From NCBI RefSeq assembly GCF_000312525.1, contig NZ_HE997451.1, forward strand, positions 33,479 to 97,478: 64,000 nucleotides of DNA, given 5' to 3'. Shown one piece after another: positions 9,359-18,731 of the stretch. Position numbers and translations under genes: made by a program. Below the pieces are notes generated by a model. The model was not told the DNA's origin, ran no database searches, and saw only the letters and a program-made list of their open reading frames with translations. The DNA comes from Bartonella florencae. GTDB taxonomy: Bacteria; Pseudomonadota; Alphaproteobacteria; Rhizobiales; Rhizobiaceae. Numbering within the stretch: position 1 is the stretch's first letter; the number at the start of each line of letters is the position of its first letter.

Positions 9359-11710
9359 ATGCCATCTTTTACACCTAGTCTTGAAGAGGTTTTACACCGC
9401 GCATTAACAATTGCTACGCAAGCGCGGCACGAATATGCGACATTAGAACATCTTCTGCTCGCTCTGCTTGATGATGCCGATGCAAATTCAGTTATTCAGG
9501 CTTGTCGGGTAGATGTGGAAGAATTGCGAGAACGCTTAACCAACTATATCCAGTCAGAATTGGATGTGCAGATTAGAGCGAATGAGGATACAAAACCAAC
9601 AACATTTTTTCAGCGTGTTATCCAACGTGCAGTGATTCATGCGCAATCCGCTGGAAAAGATGAAGTGTCGGGAGCAAATGTTCTCGTTGCCATTTTTTCT
9701 GAACGTGAAAGTCATGCGGCATATTTTCTTCAAGAGATGGGGATGACACGCTATGATGCTGTGCGTTTTATTTCACATGGTATCACGCGGGATGAGGGAT
9801 TATCCATGTTGCTTGAGGGGCTTGAAGAGCAATTAGATCAGCAGATTTCAGACAGTGATGAAAAGATAACGAGTGCACTGAAAAATTATTGTGTTGATCT
9901 TAATTGTAAAGCAAGTAATGGAAAAATTGATTTATTAATTGGTCGTGAAGTAGAAATTTCACGCATGATTCAGATTTTATGTCGAAGATCAAAAAACAAT
10001 CCGCTTTTGGTTGGTGATCCTGGAGTTGGAAAAACCGCTATCATTGAGGGGTTAGCAAAAGGCATTGTTGATGGACAAGTTCCTGAAGTTTTAACAAATG
10101 CAACGATATTTTCTCTTGATATGGGAGGACTTGTTGCTGGTACGCGCTATCGTGGCGATTTTGAAGAACGCTTAAAGCAAATTATTAAAGAACTTGAGCA
10201 ATATCCAGATGCTATTTTATTTATTGATGAGATTCATACCTTAATTGGAGCAGGGGCGACATTGGGAGGGAATATGGATGCGGCAAACCTTTTAAAACCT
10301 GCATTATCTTCTGGAACCATTCGGTGTATTGGTTCAACGACTTACAGAGAATATCGCAAAATTTTTGAACAAGATCGTGCTCTAGAGCGCCGTTTTCAGA
10401 AAATTGATGTTCATGAACCTTCTATCGCTGATGCAATTAAGATTTTGCAAGGGTTGAAGCCTTATTTTGAAGATTTTCATCAGATTAAATATACAGATCA
10501 GGCGATGAAGGCATCCGTAGAACTGTCTTCACGTTATATGATTGATCGGCGATTACCTGATAAAGCAATTGATGTTGTTGATGAAAGTGGAGCTGCACAA
10601 AAGCTTTTGCCAAAAAAACAACGAAAAAAGACTATAGGCGTTAAAGAAATTGAAACGACTGTTGCTACTATGGCAAGGATTCCACAAAAAACAGTTTCTG
10701 GTGATGATCAGAAGATGCTTAGAAAATTAGAAAAAGAAATTAAGCAGGCTGTTTATGGACAAGATCAGGCAATTTCCGCATTAGTGTCATCCATTAAATT
10801 AGCCCGAGCAGGATTGCGAGAACCAAACAAACCAATAGGAAGTTATTTATTTTCAGGACCAACAGGGGTAGGAAAAACTGAAGTTGCAAAACAACTTGCA
10901 TCTTCTTTAAGCGTTGAGCTGTTACGTTTTGATATGTCAGAATATATGGAACGCCATACAGTGGCACGCTTAATTGGTGCACCTCCAGGTTACATAGGAT
11001 TTGATCAAGGAGGTCTTCTTACAGATGCAGTTGATCAGAATCCTCATGCAGTTCTCTTACTGGATGAAATTGAAAAAGCGCATCCAGAATTATTTAATAT
11101 TTTATTGCAGGTAATGGATTATGGGAAATTAACAGATCATAATGGTAAAAAAATTGATTTTAGCAATATTATCTTAATTATGACAACGAATGCTGGTGCT
11201 TCAGAGATGACAAAAGCAGCTATCGGATTTGGCAAAGTGTATCGCGATGGTGATGATATTGAAGCAATTAATCGACTCTTTACGCCGGAGTTTCGTAACA
11301 GGTTGGATGCAATCATTCCGTTTGCAGCTTTATCTCGGTTTATTATCAATCAGATCGTACAAAAATTTATTTTTCAGCTTGAAGCACAATTAGCTGATCG
11401 AGGCGTTTGTTTTGAATTAACTTCTTCCGCAATGGCTTGGCTTGCTCACAAAGGATATGATCCCCAGATGGGGGCACGTCCATTAAGTCGTGTTATACAA
11501 GAACATATTAAGAAGCCATTAGCTGACGAAATTCTATTTGGAAAGTTGCGCAGTGGTGGCATAGTTCACGTGTCGACACAGAAATTAATTGGAGAAAAAG
11601 AGGGGTTGCAATTACAAATCTCATCTTCTGATGTATCTTTGTCTTCAAAAAATAGCAAAACAACGCATTTTACCAAAAAACGTATGAAGAAAAGAAGCTC
11701 AACAACTTAA
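9359..11710 (+). CDS. clpA: ATP-dependent Clp protease ATP-binding subunit ClpA
   Basis: AAA+ unfoldase that feeds proteins into ClpP. Domain order: N-terminal Clp-N double repeat (about 1-145, contacts ClpS), first AAA+ module with Walker A GDPGVGKT near 218 and Walker B LFIDEIHT near 285, and second module with Walker A GPTGVGKT near 499 and Walker B LLLDEIEKAH near 565, then the C-terminal D2-small domain. The 783 residues fit the family. The basic tail after residue 760 (KKRMKKRSS) is not conserved in general. Translated directly after clpS. ClpP is not encoded in this window. Confidence 0.98.
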   Translation: MPSFTPSLEEVLHRALTIATQARHEYATLEHLLLALLDDADANSVIQACRVDVEELRERLTNYIQSELDVQIRANEDTKPTTFFQRVIQRAVIHAQSAGKDEVSGANVLVAIFSERESHAAYFLQEMGMTRYDAVRFISHGITRDEGLSMLLEGLEEQLDQQISDSDEKITSALKNYCVDLNCKASNGKIDLLIGREVEISRMIQILCRRSKNNPLLVGDPGVGKTAIIEGLAKGIVDGQVPEVLTNATIFSLDMGGLVAGTRYRGDFEERLKQIIKELEQYPDAILFIDEIHTLIGAGATLGGNMDAANLLKPALSSGTIRCIGSTTYREYRKIFEQDRALERRFQKIDVHEPSIADAIKILQGLKPYFEDFHQIKYTDQAMKASVELSSRYMIDRRLPDKAIDVVDESGAAQKLLPKKQRKKTIGVKEIETTVATMARIPQKTVSGDDQKMLRKLEKEIKQAVYGQDQAISALVSSIKLARAGLREPNKPIGSYLFSGPTGVGKTEVAKQLASSLSVELLRFDMSEYMERHTVARLIGAPPGYIGFDQGGLLTDAVDQNPHAVLLLDEIEKAHPELFNILLQVMDYGKLTDHNGKKIDFSNIILIMTTNAGASEMTKAAIGFGKVYRDGDDIEAINRLFTPEFRNRLDAIIPFAALSRFIINQIVQKFIFQLEAQLADRGVCFELTSSAMAWLAHKGYDPQMGARPLSRVIQEHIKKPLADEILFGKLRSGGIVHVSTQKLIGEKEGLQLQISSSDVSLSSKNSKTTHFTKKRMKKRSSTT

Positions 11711-11717
11711 AAAAGCT

Positions 11718-12140
11718 TTAAAGAGCAGCGCGGATTTTTTTTGCGTGTTCTTCAAGTATTTCTGTAGGCGTGATAACATTATTATGGGGAATAAGTTCTA
11801 TTCCTTCCATACGTGGAATGATATGGAAATGGAGATGATAAACGGTTTGTTGACTAGCTGCTTCATTAAGTTGCATGATTGTTATACCATCCGCGAGAAA
11901 GGCCTTTTTGACAGCACTGGCAATTTTTTGCACAGCTTTAATAACTGGAAACAATGTATCAGTATCTGCATCTAATAAGTTTCTAGAGCCTTTCCGGGGA
12001 ATGACCAGCGTGTGACCTGGTGCTTGTGGCATAATATCCATGAATGCAATGACATCATCATCTTCATAGACACGAACGGAAGGGATCTCATTACGAATCA
12101 ATTTAGCAAAAACGTTATTGTCGTCATAAGCTTTTTTCAT
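11718..12140 (-). CDS. HIT-family nucleotide hydrolase/transferase
   Basis: A 140-residue histidine-triad protein, convergent with clpA with 7 bases between the stops. The signature HLHFHIIPR at about residues 103-111 is the nucleotide-binding H-x-H-x-H motif; the N-terminal FAKLIRNEIPS stretch is typical of the HinT/Fhit branch called HIT domain protein. Members hydrolyse adenosine phosphoramidates or AMP-lysine. The specific substrate here is unknown. Confidence 0.93.
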   Translation of the reverse strand: MKKAYDDNNVFAKLIRNEIPSVRVYEDDDVIAFMDIMPQAPGHTLVIPRKGSRNLLDADTDTLFPVIKAVQKIASAVKKAFLADGITIMQLNEAASQQTVYHLHFHIIPRMEGIELIPHNNVITPTEILEEHAKKIRAAL

Positions 12141-12280
12141 ATCAATATTTCCTTATTATTTATTTAATTTATAAATTTTAATTCGAGATCGAAGAATGTG
12201 AAAGTTGCTAGGGTGTAAATAAAGAAAAGATTTCGCATTGAGTTATCACTTTATATAGATGCGTGACCATTGATGAAGCT

Positions 12281-12742
12281 TTAAATCTCTATGATAGCTT
12301 CAACTTCTACTGGAACGTTCATAGGAAGAGAGGTAACACCAATGGCAGAACGAGCATGTTTTCCAGATTCACCAAGAATATTGACGAATAAATCAGAAGC
12401 TCCATTTGCAATAAGAGGAATATCAGTAAAATGAGGATCCACAGCGACAAAAGCAGTGATTTTTACCACACGTTTTATTCTCTTTAAATCACCGAGAGTT
12501 GCCTTAATTTGTGCGAGAATATTGAGTGCACAGACTTCAGCTGCTTTTTTTGCTTGTTCGGCATTAACTGTTGCGCCAACTTTGCCAGTTGCTATGGGCT
12601 TTCCATTTACAAGGGGGAGTTGTCCAGAAACAAAGAGTTGGTTGCCGCTTTGTAGGGCGGTTACGTAATTGGCAATAGGTTGTATTGCTTCAGGAAGAGC
12701 GATTCCCAGTTTTTGAAGATGAATTTCAATTGTATCTGTCAT
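12281..12742 (-). CDS. RidA family protein (YjgF/YER057c/UK114)
   Basis: A 153-residue member of the RidA/YjgF family, trimeric enzymes that hydrolyse reactive enamine/imine intermediates made by PLP enzymes. The length and the AIGVTSLPMNVPVEVEAI stretch near the C-terminus, following the HARSAIG element with its Arg near residue 131, place it in the longer alphaproteobacterial subgroup. Deaminase activity is inferred from family. It is divergent from the EipB gene. It may protect against 2-aminoacrylate from serine-degrading enzymes, but nothing in the context proves that. Confidence 0.9.
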   Translation of the reverse strand: MTDTIEIHLQKLGIALPEAIQPIANYVTALQSGNQLFVSGQLPLVNGKPIATGKVGATVNAEQAKKAAEVCALNILAQIKATLGDLKRIKRVVKITAFVAVDPHFTDIPLIANGASDLFVNILGESGKHARSAIGVTSLPMNVPVEVEAIIEI

Positions 12743-12888
12743 AATTTAAATTCCGTAGCTTTCTAATGAACATATTCATTGCATAAACTATTTTTTGATT
12801 TAAGGAAATGTGTGGTTAATTGAGAGATGAGCCTTTTTTGCCTTCGTGTATGGTGTTATGGAGCGGGGATAAGAATTGGAAATTAGGA

Positions 12889-13713
12889 ATGCTCAGGTCG
12901 TTATTTATAATATTTTTATATGTTGTTTTTTCATGTACTGTGAAAGCTGAAGAGTCTATTTTTATTGCACCTCACCGAGCAATTTATGATTTTCAGCTTG
13001 ATAGTGTTTCCCATGAAATGACAATTTCGGGAATGACAGGGCGCATGGTTTATGAGCTGACGGGTTCAGCATGTCGGGGCTATACCACACGTTTTCGCTT
13101 CATTCGCCGTCTTCATATGGATGATATGCCAGTGCGTTTGACTGATCAACAAACGGTAAGTTATGAAACGGGTGATAGTCGTACATTTCATTTTAATGTT
13201 ACAGATCAAATCGGACAGGAAATTGTACACCGTGTAGAAGGTGTAGCTGAGCGTATTCAAGATGAGCTTATCGTAAAACTAACAAAGCCAAAAGCAAAAG
13301 AATACAAACTTGCAATGGCTGAGTTTCCAATTATGCAGCTAAAGAATATTATCCGCAATGCGAAAGCAGGGCATCATTTTTACAATGTTAATGTCTTTGA
13401 TGGAACAGATAAGGCGGATAAAGTTATTAGAGAAAGTATAGTTATTGGGGAAAAAACATTCCTACACTCTGATATTGAAACAAAAAAGATGGGGAAAATG
13501 GAGGAAGAAGAATCTTGGCCGATTACAATTTCTTATTTTGATGATGTAGAAAAAAAAGATGGTTTGCCTGTCTATCGTACAAGTTTTCTTTTATACGAGA
13601 ATGGCGTTATGAGGGATCTTCATGTGGATTATGGAACTTTTGCAGTGCGTGCCAAATTGAACAGTCTTGAATTCCTCGAGGCTACGAAAAATCTTGATCA
13701 GTGTAAACATTAA
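12889..13713 (+). CDS. EipB-like cell-envelope integrity protein (DUF1849)
   Basis: A periplasmic protein of the DUF1849/EipB family; in Brucella the homologue is a spiral beta protein needed for envelope integrity. I chose the ATG at 12889 because it directly begins a normal signal peptide (LRSLFIIFLY... ending VKA). The frame is open back to TTG 12820, which has AAGGAA 12 bases upstream, so the start is uncertain. Two cysteines frame the mature protein (in GSACRG and DQCKH) and correspond to the conserved disulfide pair. Length 274 from the chosen start. Confidence 0.85.
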   Translation: MLRSLFIIFLYVVFSCTVKAEESIFIAPHRAIYDFQLDSVSHEMTISGMTGRMVYELTGSACRGYTTRFRFIRRLHMDDMPVRLTDQQTVSYETGDSRTFHFNVTDQIGQEIVHRVEGVAERIQDELIVKLTKPKAKEYKLAMAEFPIMQLKNIIRNAKAGHHFYNVNVFDGTDKADKVIRESIVIGEKTFLHSDIETKKMGKMEEEESWPITISYFDDVEKKDGLPVYRTSFLLYENGVMRDLHVDYGTFAVRAKLNSLEFLEATKNLDQCKH

Positions 13714-13757
13714 AGAATTTTGGAAAATAACTTGAAAAAGAATCAAATATTAGTATG

Positions 13758-13763
13758 TTGACA
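13758..13763 (+). promoter_or_regulatory. Candidate -35 element of the rpsB-tsf operon
   Basis: A perfect TTGACA lies about 110 bases before rpsB in the short gap after the EipB gene. No good -10 box is visible 17 bases downstream (TTTGGG), so this is a position guess only; it would leave a leader of about 80 bases. Confidence 0.3.
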
Positions 13764-13821
13764 CTATTCCACACGCGGAGTTTGGGTGTTTGCGAGAAAA
13801 ATCTAGCAAACGTCCCCCGGT

Positions 13822-13841
13822 AGTAGGATTTCCTACTTTTT
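13822..13841 (+). promoter_or_regulatory. Terminator-like hairpin in the rpsB leader
   Basis: AGTAGGA (13822-13828) pairs with TCCTACT (13831-13837) and is followed by a short T run, 30 bases before rpsB. It could be a leader attenuator or part of an S2 autoregulatory structure. The stem is short, so support is weak. Confidence 0.35.
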
Positions 13842-13871
13842 CCGCGGAGGTTAAACCGGAAAGGATATATT

Positions 13872-14645
13872 ATGGCACTACCAGATTTTACTATGCACCA
13901 GCTTTTAGAAGCAGGTGTCCATTTTGGTCACCAAACGCATCGCTGGAATCCCAAAATGACTCCCTATATTTACGGTCAGCGTAATAATATTCATATTATT
14001 GACCTTGCCCAGACAGTTCCTCTTTTACACCAAGCACTTAAACTTGTTTCAGATACAGTTGCACGTGGTGGTCGTATTCTCTTTGTTGGCACTAAGCGGC
14101 AAGCATCTGATATTATCGCTGATGCAGCGAATCGTTCAGCACAATATTATGTTAATGCGCGTTGGCTTGGCGGCATGCTCACGAACTGGAAAACAATTTC
14201 TAATTCGATACATCGTTTGCGTAAACTAGACAAAATTCTTGCTGCTGAAGCACAGGGCTTTACCAAAAAAGAACGTTTAAATCTTGAACGTGATCGTGAG
14301 AAGCTTAATCGTGCACTTGGTGGTATTAAGGATATGGGATCTGTTCCAGATCTTATATTTGTTATCGATACAAATAAAGAGAATATTGCTATTCAGGAAG
14401 CAAAACGTTTAGGCATTCCAGTTATTGCTATTATTGATACCAACTGCGATCCTGATAATATTACACACCCCATTCCAGGGAATGACGATGCATCCCGTGC
14501 AATTTCTCTTTATTGTGATCTTTTTGCTCGTGCGGCTCTTGATGGTATTGCTCGCCAACAAGGTGCAATGGGTGTCGATTTAGGAGCTCAAGCTGATGCG
14601 CCTATGGAAACTGTTTTGGAAAATACAGCTCCAGTTTCCGAGTAG
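13872..14645 (+). CDS. rpsB: 30S ribosomal protein S2
   Basis: Component of the 30S subunit head-body junction. The 257 residues include the N-terminal [18 protein letters not shown] signature, and [12 protein letters not shown] and [15 protein letters not shown] further on. GGAAAGGA lies 8 bases upstream of the ATG. It opens the rpsB-tsf-pyrH-frr order that is conserved in bacteria. The acidic C-terminal tail after residue 240 is usual in alphaproteobacteria. Confidence 0.99.
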   Translation: MALPDFTMHQLLEAGVHFGHQTHRWNPKMTPYIYGQRNNIHIIDLAQTVPLLHQALKLVSDTVARGGRILFVGTKRQASDIIADAANRSAQYYVNARWLGGMLTNWKTISNSIHRLRKLDKILAAEAQGFTKKERLNLERDREKLNRALGGIKDMGSVPDLIFVIDTNKENIAIQEAKRLGIPVIAIIDTNCDPDNITHPIPGNDDASRAISLYCDLFARAALDGIARQQGAMGVDLGAQADAPMETVLENTAPVSE

Positions 14646-14752
14646 TTATTAAGATGCACTGTTAGGGTGTTTATTTTCTAAAGAAGAGGTTGTAAGCGTG
14701 CGGAGAATTTTCTTTTAGCATGCTTTCCTCGTTACAGAGTAAAGAGGCAAAT

Positions 14753-15676
14753 ATGAGCATTACTGCTGCACAAGTAAAAGAACTTCGAGAATTGTCAGGC
14801 GCTGGTATGATGGACTGTAAGGCGGCGCTGGCAGAGACCAATGGTGACATGGAGGCTGCTGTTGATTGGCTTCGTAAAAAAGGGATAGCAAAAGCAGATA
14901 AAAAAGCTGGTCGTACAGCGGCTGAAGGGTTAATCGGAATTGTATCAAAAGATTCAAGTGCGGTTTTGGTTGAAATTAATTCTGAAACAGATTTTGTAGC
15001 GCGCAACGACGTATTTCAAGACATCGTGCGCAATGTTGCAACAGCTGCTTTGGATACGCAGGGAGGAGTTGACGCTGTTTCTGCCTCTCTTTATCCTGGT
15101 TCTGAGAAGACTGTAGAGACGACAATTAAAGATGCGATTGGTACTATTGGCGAAAATATGACATTTCGACGTTCTGCTAAGCTCTCTGTTGAGAATGGTG
15201 TCGTTGCTACTTATATACACAATAGTGTGGCTGATGGTCTTGGCAAACTTGGTGTTTTGGTTGCTGTTGAGACCACAGGAAATAAGGATGCAGCAGCTGC
15301 TTTTGGTCGGCAGGTCGCAATGCATATTGCGGCAACTAATCCACTGGCACTAACAGCAGAAAATGTTGATGCGAGTGCCATTGAGCGTGAAAAAGCGATT
15401 TTTTCAGAGCAGGCACGTCAATCTGGAAAGCCTGAAAATATCATTGAAAAAATGGTGGAAGGGCGTATGCGTAAGTTTTTTGAAGAGGTTGTTTTACTTT
15501 CACAGGCTTTTGTTATGAATCCTGATATGACTGTTGAAGCAGCTTTAAAGGATGCTGAAAAATCGATTGGTGCCCCAGCAAAAATAACAGGCTTTGTTCG
15601 TTTTGCACTAGGGGAAGGTGTGGAAAAAGAAGAGACTGATTTTGCTGCCGAAGTTGCTGCGGCTGCAAAAGGATAA
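14753..15676 (+). CDS. tsf: Translation elongation factor Ts
   Basis: Nucleotide exchange factor for EF-Tu. The ATG at 14753 is chosen over the open frame beginning at 14720: AAAGAGG lies just upstream, and the protein then starts [20 protein letters not shown], the normal N-terminus, giving 307 residues. The TDFVARND element that contacts EF-Tu is near residue 80. It follows rpsB by 107 bases. Confidence 0.99.
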   Translation: MSITAAQVKELRELSGAGMMDCKAALAETNGDMEAAVDWLRKKGIAKADKKAGRTAAEGLIGIVSKDSSAVLVEINSETDFVARNDVFQDIVRNVATAALDTQGGVDAVSASLYPGSEKTVETTIKDAIGTIGENMTFRRSAKLSVENGVVATYIHNSVADGLGKLGVLVAVETTGNKDAAAAFGRQVAMHIAATNPLALTAENVDASAIEREKAIFSEQARQSGKPENIIEKMVEGRMRKFFEEVVLLSQAFVMNPDMTVEAALKDAEKSIGAPAKITGFVRFALGEGVEKEETDFAAEVAAAAKG

Positions 15677-15758
15677 CTTTTTGTAAGTTATTATGAGAAG
15701 TCTGAAATCATAGCATTGATGGTACAATCATTGCTATAAAGATAGAATGATTATGAAG

Positions 15759-15786
15759 AGGGCGTCACTTGATAGAGTGGTGCCCT
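15759..15786 (+). terminator. Hairpin between tsf and pyrH
   Basis: AGGGCGTCAC (15759-15768) pairs with GTGGTGCCCT (15777-15786), a 10-bp stem with two G-T pairs and an 8-base loop. No T run follows, so it may be a processing or weak termination site that sets the ratio of tsf to pyrH mRNA rather than a full terminator. Confidence 0.4.
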
Positions 15787-15835
15787 TAGTGTGAGTAAAA
15801 AGCAAAAAATAAATGTGCTTTTGGGGAGATTGTCA

Positions 15836-16555
15836 ATGACATTGGTGCCAAAATATAAGCGTATTCTTTTAAAGGTTTCTGGTGAAGCCCTTATGGGAGA
15901 GCAAAGCTTTGGAATTGATGTTTCTGTTGCAGATCGTATTGCTGCTGATATTTCTGAAGTGCGGACAATGGGCGTGGAAGTCGCGATCGTTATCGGTGGT
16001 GGAAATATTTTTCGTGGGGTTGCTGTTGCTTCGCATGGTGGGGATCGTGTAACAGGTGATCATATGGGAATGCTTGCAACTGCTATTAATTCTTTAGCAT
16101 TGCGAACATCGTTGACAAAATTAGGGATTGAAACAGTTGTCTTGTCTGCGATTGCTATGCCGCAAATTTGTGAGAGTTTTTCTCAGCGTAAAGCGATAAG
16201 TTATATGAATCAAGGAAAGGTTGTTATTTTTGCTGGCGGTACGGGAAATCCATTTTTTACTACTGATTCTGCCGCGACTTTACGTGCTGCAGAAATTGGT
16301 GCAGATGTCCTTTTGAAAGGAACACAAGTGGATGGTATTTATTCTGCAGATCCTAAAATAGATCCTATGGCAAAGCGTTTTGACCAATTGACGCATGTTG
16401 AGATTTTGCAATGGGGGTTATCTGTTATGGATACAACGGCGGTTACTTTAGCACGTGAGAACAATGTACCAATTATTGTATACTCTATTCATGAAAAAGG
16501 TGGTCTAGCTAAGGTATTAAATGGAACAGGACGGTTTACAATAGTATCGGAATAA
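15836..16555 (+). CDS. pyrH: UMP kinase
   Basis: Phosphorylates UMP to UDP in pyrimidine nucleotide synthesis; hexameric amino-acid-kinase fold. The ATG at 15836 with GGGGAGAT 6 bases upstream gives the normal 239 residues; the frame is open to GTG 15791 but that adds an atypical N-terminus. The N-terminal [15 protein letters not shown], the GGGNIFRG phosphate loop near residue 55 and the [13 protein letters not shown] stretch near residue 160 are diagnostic. 37 bases before frr. Confidence 0.98.
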   Translation: MTLVPKYKRILLKVSGEALMGEQSFGIDVSVADRIAADISEVRTMGVEVAIVIGGGNIFRGVAVASHGGDRVTGDHMGMLATAINSLALRTSLTKLGIETVVLSAIAMPQICESFSQRKAISYMNQGKVVIFAGGTGNPFFTTDSAATLRAAEIGADVLLKGTQVDGIYSADPKIDPMAKRFDQLTHVEILQWGLSVMDTTAVTLARENNVPIIVYSIHEKGGLAKVLNGTGRFTIVSE

Positions 16556-16592
16556 GGATAAGCTTCAAGGTATGATTGAAGGAGACAGAGAT

Positions 16593-17153
16593 ATGAATGT
16601 TGCATCGATTATGGATGATCTGAAACGTCGCATGGATGGCGCCATTTCCGCTTTTAAACATGAGTTAGGTGGTTTGCGAACGGGAAGGGCTTCTGCCAGT
16701 TTATTAGAGCCATTAACAGTTGAAGCTTACGGATCCGTTGTACATATAAATCAGGTTGCAAATATTTCTGTCCCAGAATCACGGATGCTTTCAGTTACGG
16801 TGTGGGATAAAACGATGGTAGGAGCTGTAGAGCGTGCTATTCGTGATTCTGGTCTTGGCTTAAATCCTATCACTGATGGTGTAAATTTACGTATTCCCTT
16901 ACCTGAGTTAAATGAAGAACGGCGTAAAGAACTTGTAAAAATTGCACATCAATATGCAGAGCAAGCACGTATTGCTACCCGTCATGTTCGCCGAGATGGT
17001 ATGGATAATTTGAAAAAATTAGAAAAAGAAGGTGAGATTGGACAAGATGAAGCGCATGGCTTGTCTGAGAAAGTTCAAAAACTCACAGATGAGACGATTG
17101 CTGATATTGATAAAATTTTAGCTGTAAAAGAATCCGAAATTATGCATGTTTAA
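16593..17153 (+). CDS. frr: Ribosome recycling factor
   Basis: Splits post-termination ribosomes together with EF-G. The ATG at 16593 has GAAGGAGA upstream and gives 186 residues, the usual length, rather than the GTG/ATG frame opening at 16572. The [14 protein letters not shown] stretch (about residues 26-39) and [21 protein letters not shown] region are typical. It is the last gene of the translation block here; the next gene on the strand is 750 bases away. Confidence 0.98.
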   Translation: MNVASIMDDLKRRMDGAISAFKHELGGLRTGRASASLLEPLTVEAYGSVVHINQVANISVPESRMLSVTVWDKTMVGAVERAIRDSGLGLNPITDGVNLRIPLPELNEERRKELVKIAHQYAEQARIATRHVRRDGMDNLKKLEKEGEIGQDEAHGLSEKVQKLTDETIADIDKILAVKESEIMHV

Positions 17154-17901
17154 GATAATTTGGCTGTTAAAAAATATCTACTTGTGGCGTGTAACATCTT
17201 TTTGTGGATGAGGTGAAAGAGATTTATATGCTATTAAAGAGTGATAGATCGGGAGTGATCAAGGTTTTTTTGTCGCAATTCCATACTAAAAAATAAAATT
17301 GATTTGATGTAGTGGATATTTTGATTTCCTCATCTGCATTGCGGGTGAGGTTTTTTGTTGGAAAAAATTATTGAATAGGACAATAAGAAGTTGTTGTTGA
17401 GTAGTATAGTGAACATATTTCATTATTGAAGATTCGCAAATATTGAATGGAAGGTTTTTGAGAAAACCTGACACAAAGGAAAGTGACTTATTTTCCTATT
17501 ACTTTTCATTGTGAAAGATGTCGTATAGTAGATCAAACGATCATTTTTTTAGGCAATTTATTTTCAGAGAGCGGGGGTTGTTATAGAAAAGTGCTTTTAC
17601 ACGAAGCAAAGCTCAGCTTACATTTCATCATTCACATTGGTAATAATAAAGTGAGATTTCTCATTTTTAAGGTTGATAGTAATGTTTTAAAACATACTTT
17701 AGAATGAGTCTTGATCTGTAGATTTTTAGGCTATTTTCATTGATTATTGGTCTGATGAGCACTCTCTTGGTATATTGAATAATTTATGATAAATTACAAA
17801 GGTTTTGAAAAAAGTGAATATAAAAATACTGCATAGTAAAATGCTTTGCTTGCGTCGATTTGTGAGTGTGTATTGTTTATTTTTATTGTTTGGATGTTAT
17901 T
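17154..17901. other. Gap in the place where uppS normally lies
   Basis: Nearly 750 bases without a recognisable gene. In Brucella and other relatives the undecaprenyl diphosphate synthase gene lies between frr and cdsA. I looked for its HIAIIMDGNGRWA and LRTSGE-type motifs in all frames and found none. A 74-codon plus frame at 17483-17707 and a 62-codon minus frame resemble nothing known. The stretch holds a good terminator at 17328. Confidence 0.55.
17328..17356 (+). terminator. Rho-independent terminator downstream of frr
   Basis: CCTCATC (17328-17334) pairs with GGTGAGG (17344-17350), 7 bp including one G-T pair, 9-base loop, followed directly by six T. It would end the rpsB-frr transcript and separate it from cdsA. 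Confidence 0.65.
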
Positions 17902-18716
17902 TTGTCTAATCTTTCTTATCGTATTCTAACAGCTTTTGTTTTTGGTATTATCGCTTTATATTTAACATGGCTTGGAGGAACTCCCTTTTTTTGTTTGTAT
18001 GGAGCATTGGTGGTTTTATTCTTTATGAATGGATTAGTATCACTAAAGAAAAGTGGCGTGTTTCACAAAAAATATTAGCGAGTATTTTTTATTTGATTTT
18101 TGGCTCTTTGTTGCTTTCGAGTGTATCGGCTTTATTGATTTTTTGTGTTGTTATCGTTTTAGCAGCGGTATTGGCTATTGGGCCCATTGAGAAGAGTGGA
18201 TGGATTTTCTTTGGCTTTTTGTATGCATCTTTTCCAGTTGTGGCTTTATGCTTTTTACGCGGACATGAAACGTTAGGGTTCCAAGTTATTATCTTCTTAT
18301 TTTCGATAGTGTGGGGAACAGATATTGCTGGATATTTTAGTGGACGTACATTTGGTGGACCTAAATTAGCACCACAATTTTCTCCTAATAAGACATGGGC
18401 AGGAGCCATTGGTGGTACGCTTGTCGGAGTTACTGGTGGTATATTGGTCGCTGTTGGGTTTTTTGATATAAATTTAACAAATTTTTTTATACTATTCCTT
18501 GTTCTTATTTTATCAATTTTTTCGCAATTGAGTGATTTGGGGCAATCATGGCTTAAAAGACATTTTTCTGTTAAAGATTCCGGTTTTTTATTGCCTGGAC
18601 ATGGCGGCTTTATGGACCGTATGGATGGATTGGTAGGTGCTGCTTTCCTCCTTTATTTAATTGGCTCATCTGTGTCTGATATGAATGCACCTTTTAATCT
18701 CTTTTGTATGGTTTAA
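17902..18716 (+). CDS. cdsA: Phosphatidate cytidylyltransferase, frame interrupted at a T tract
   Basis: Makes CDP-diacylglycerol from phosphatidic acid and CTP, the branch point of phospholipid synthesis; an integral membrane enzyme. The conserved C-terminal half (GTDIAGYFSGRTFGG, then FSPNKTWAG, and SDLGQSWLKR...PGHGGFMDRMD) is intact in the frame that is open from ATG 17967. The expected N-terminus (SNLSYRILTAFVFG, then LTWLGGTPFF) is in another frame starting at TTG 17902. The two join perfectly if the T7 run at 17986-17992 had eight T, giving 271 residues, the family norm. CdsA is essential, so this is a sequencing error, a slippage-rescued gene, or a shortened 249-residue protein from ATG 17967. 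Confidence 0.85.
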
Positions 18717-18731
18717 TTGGGAGAAAATATT

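Noticed and set aside
18089..18409. 106-codon minus frame inside cdsA
   Set aside because: Fully inside a conserved coding region on the other strand; composition is that of a mirrored membrane protein.
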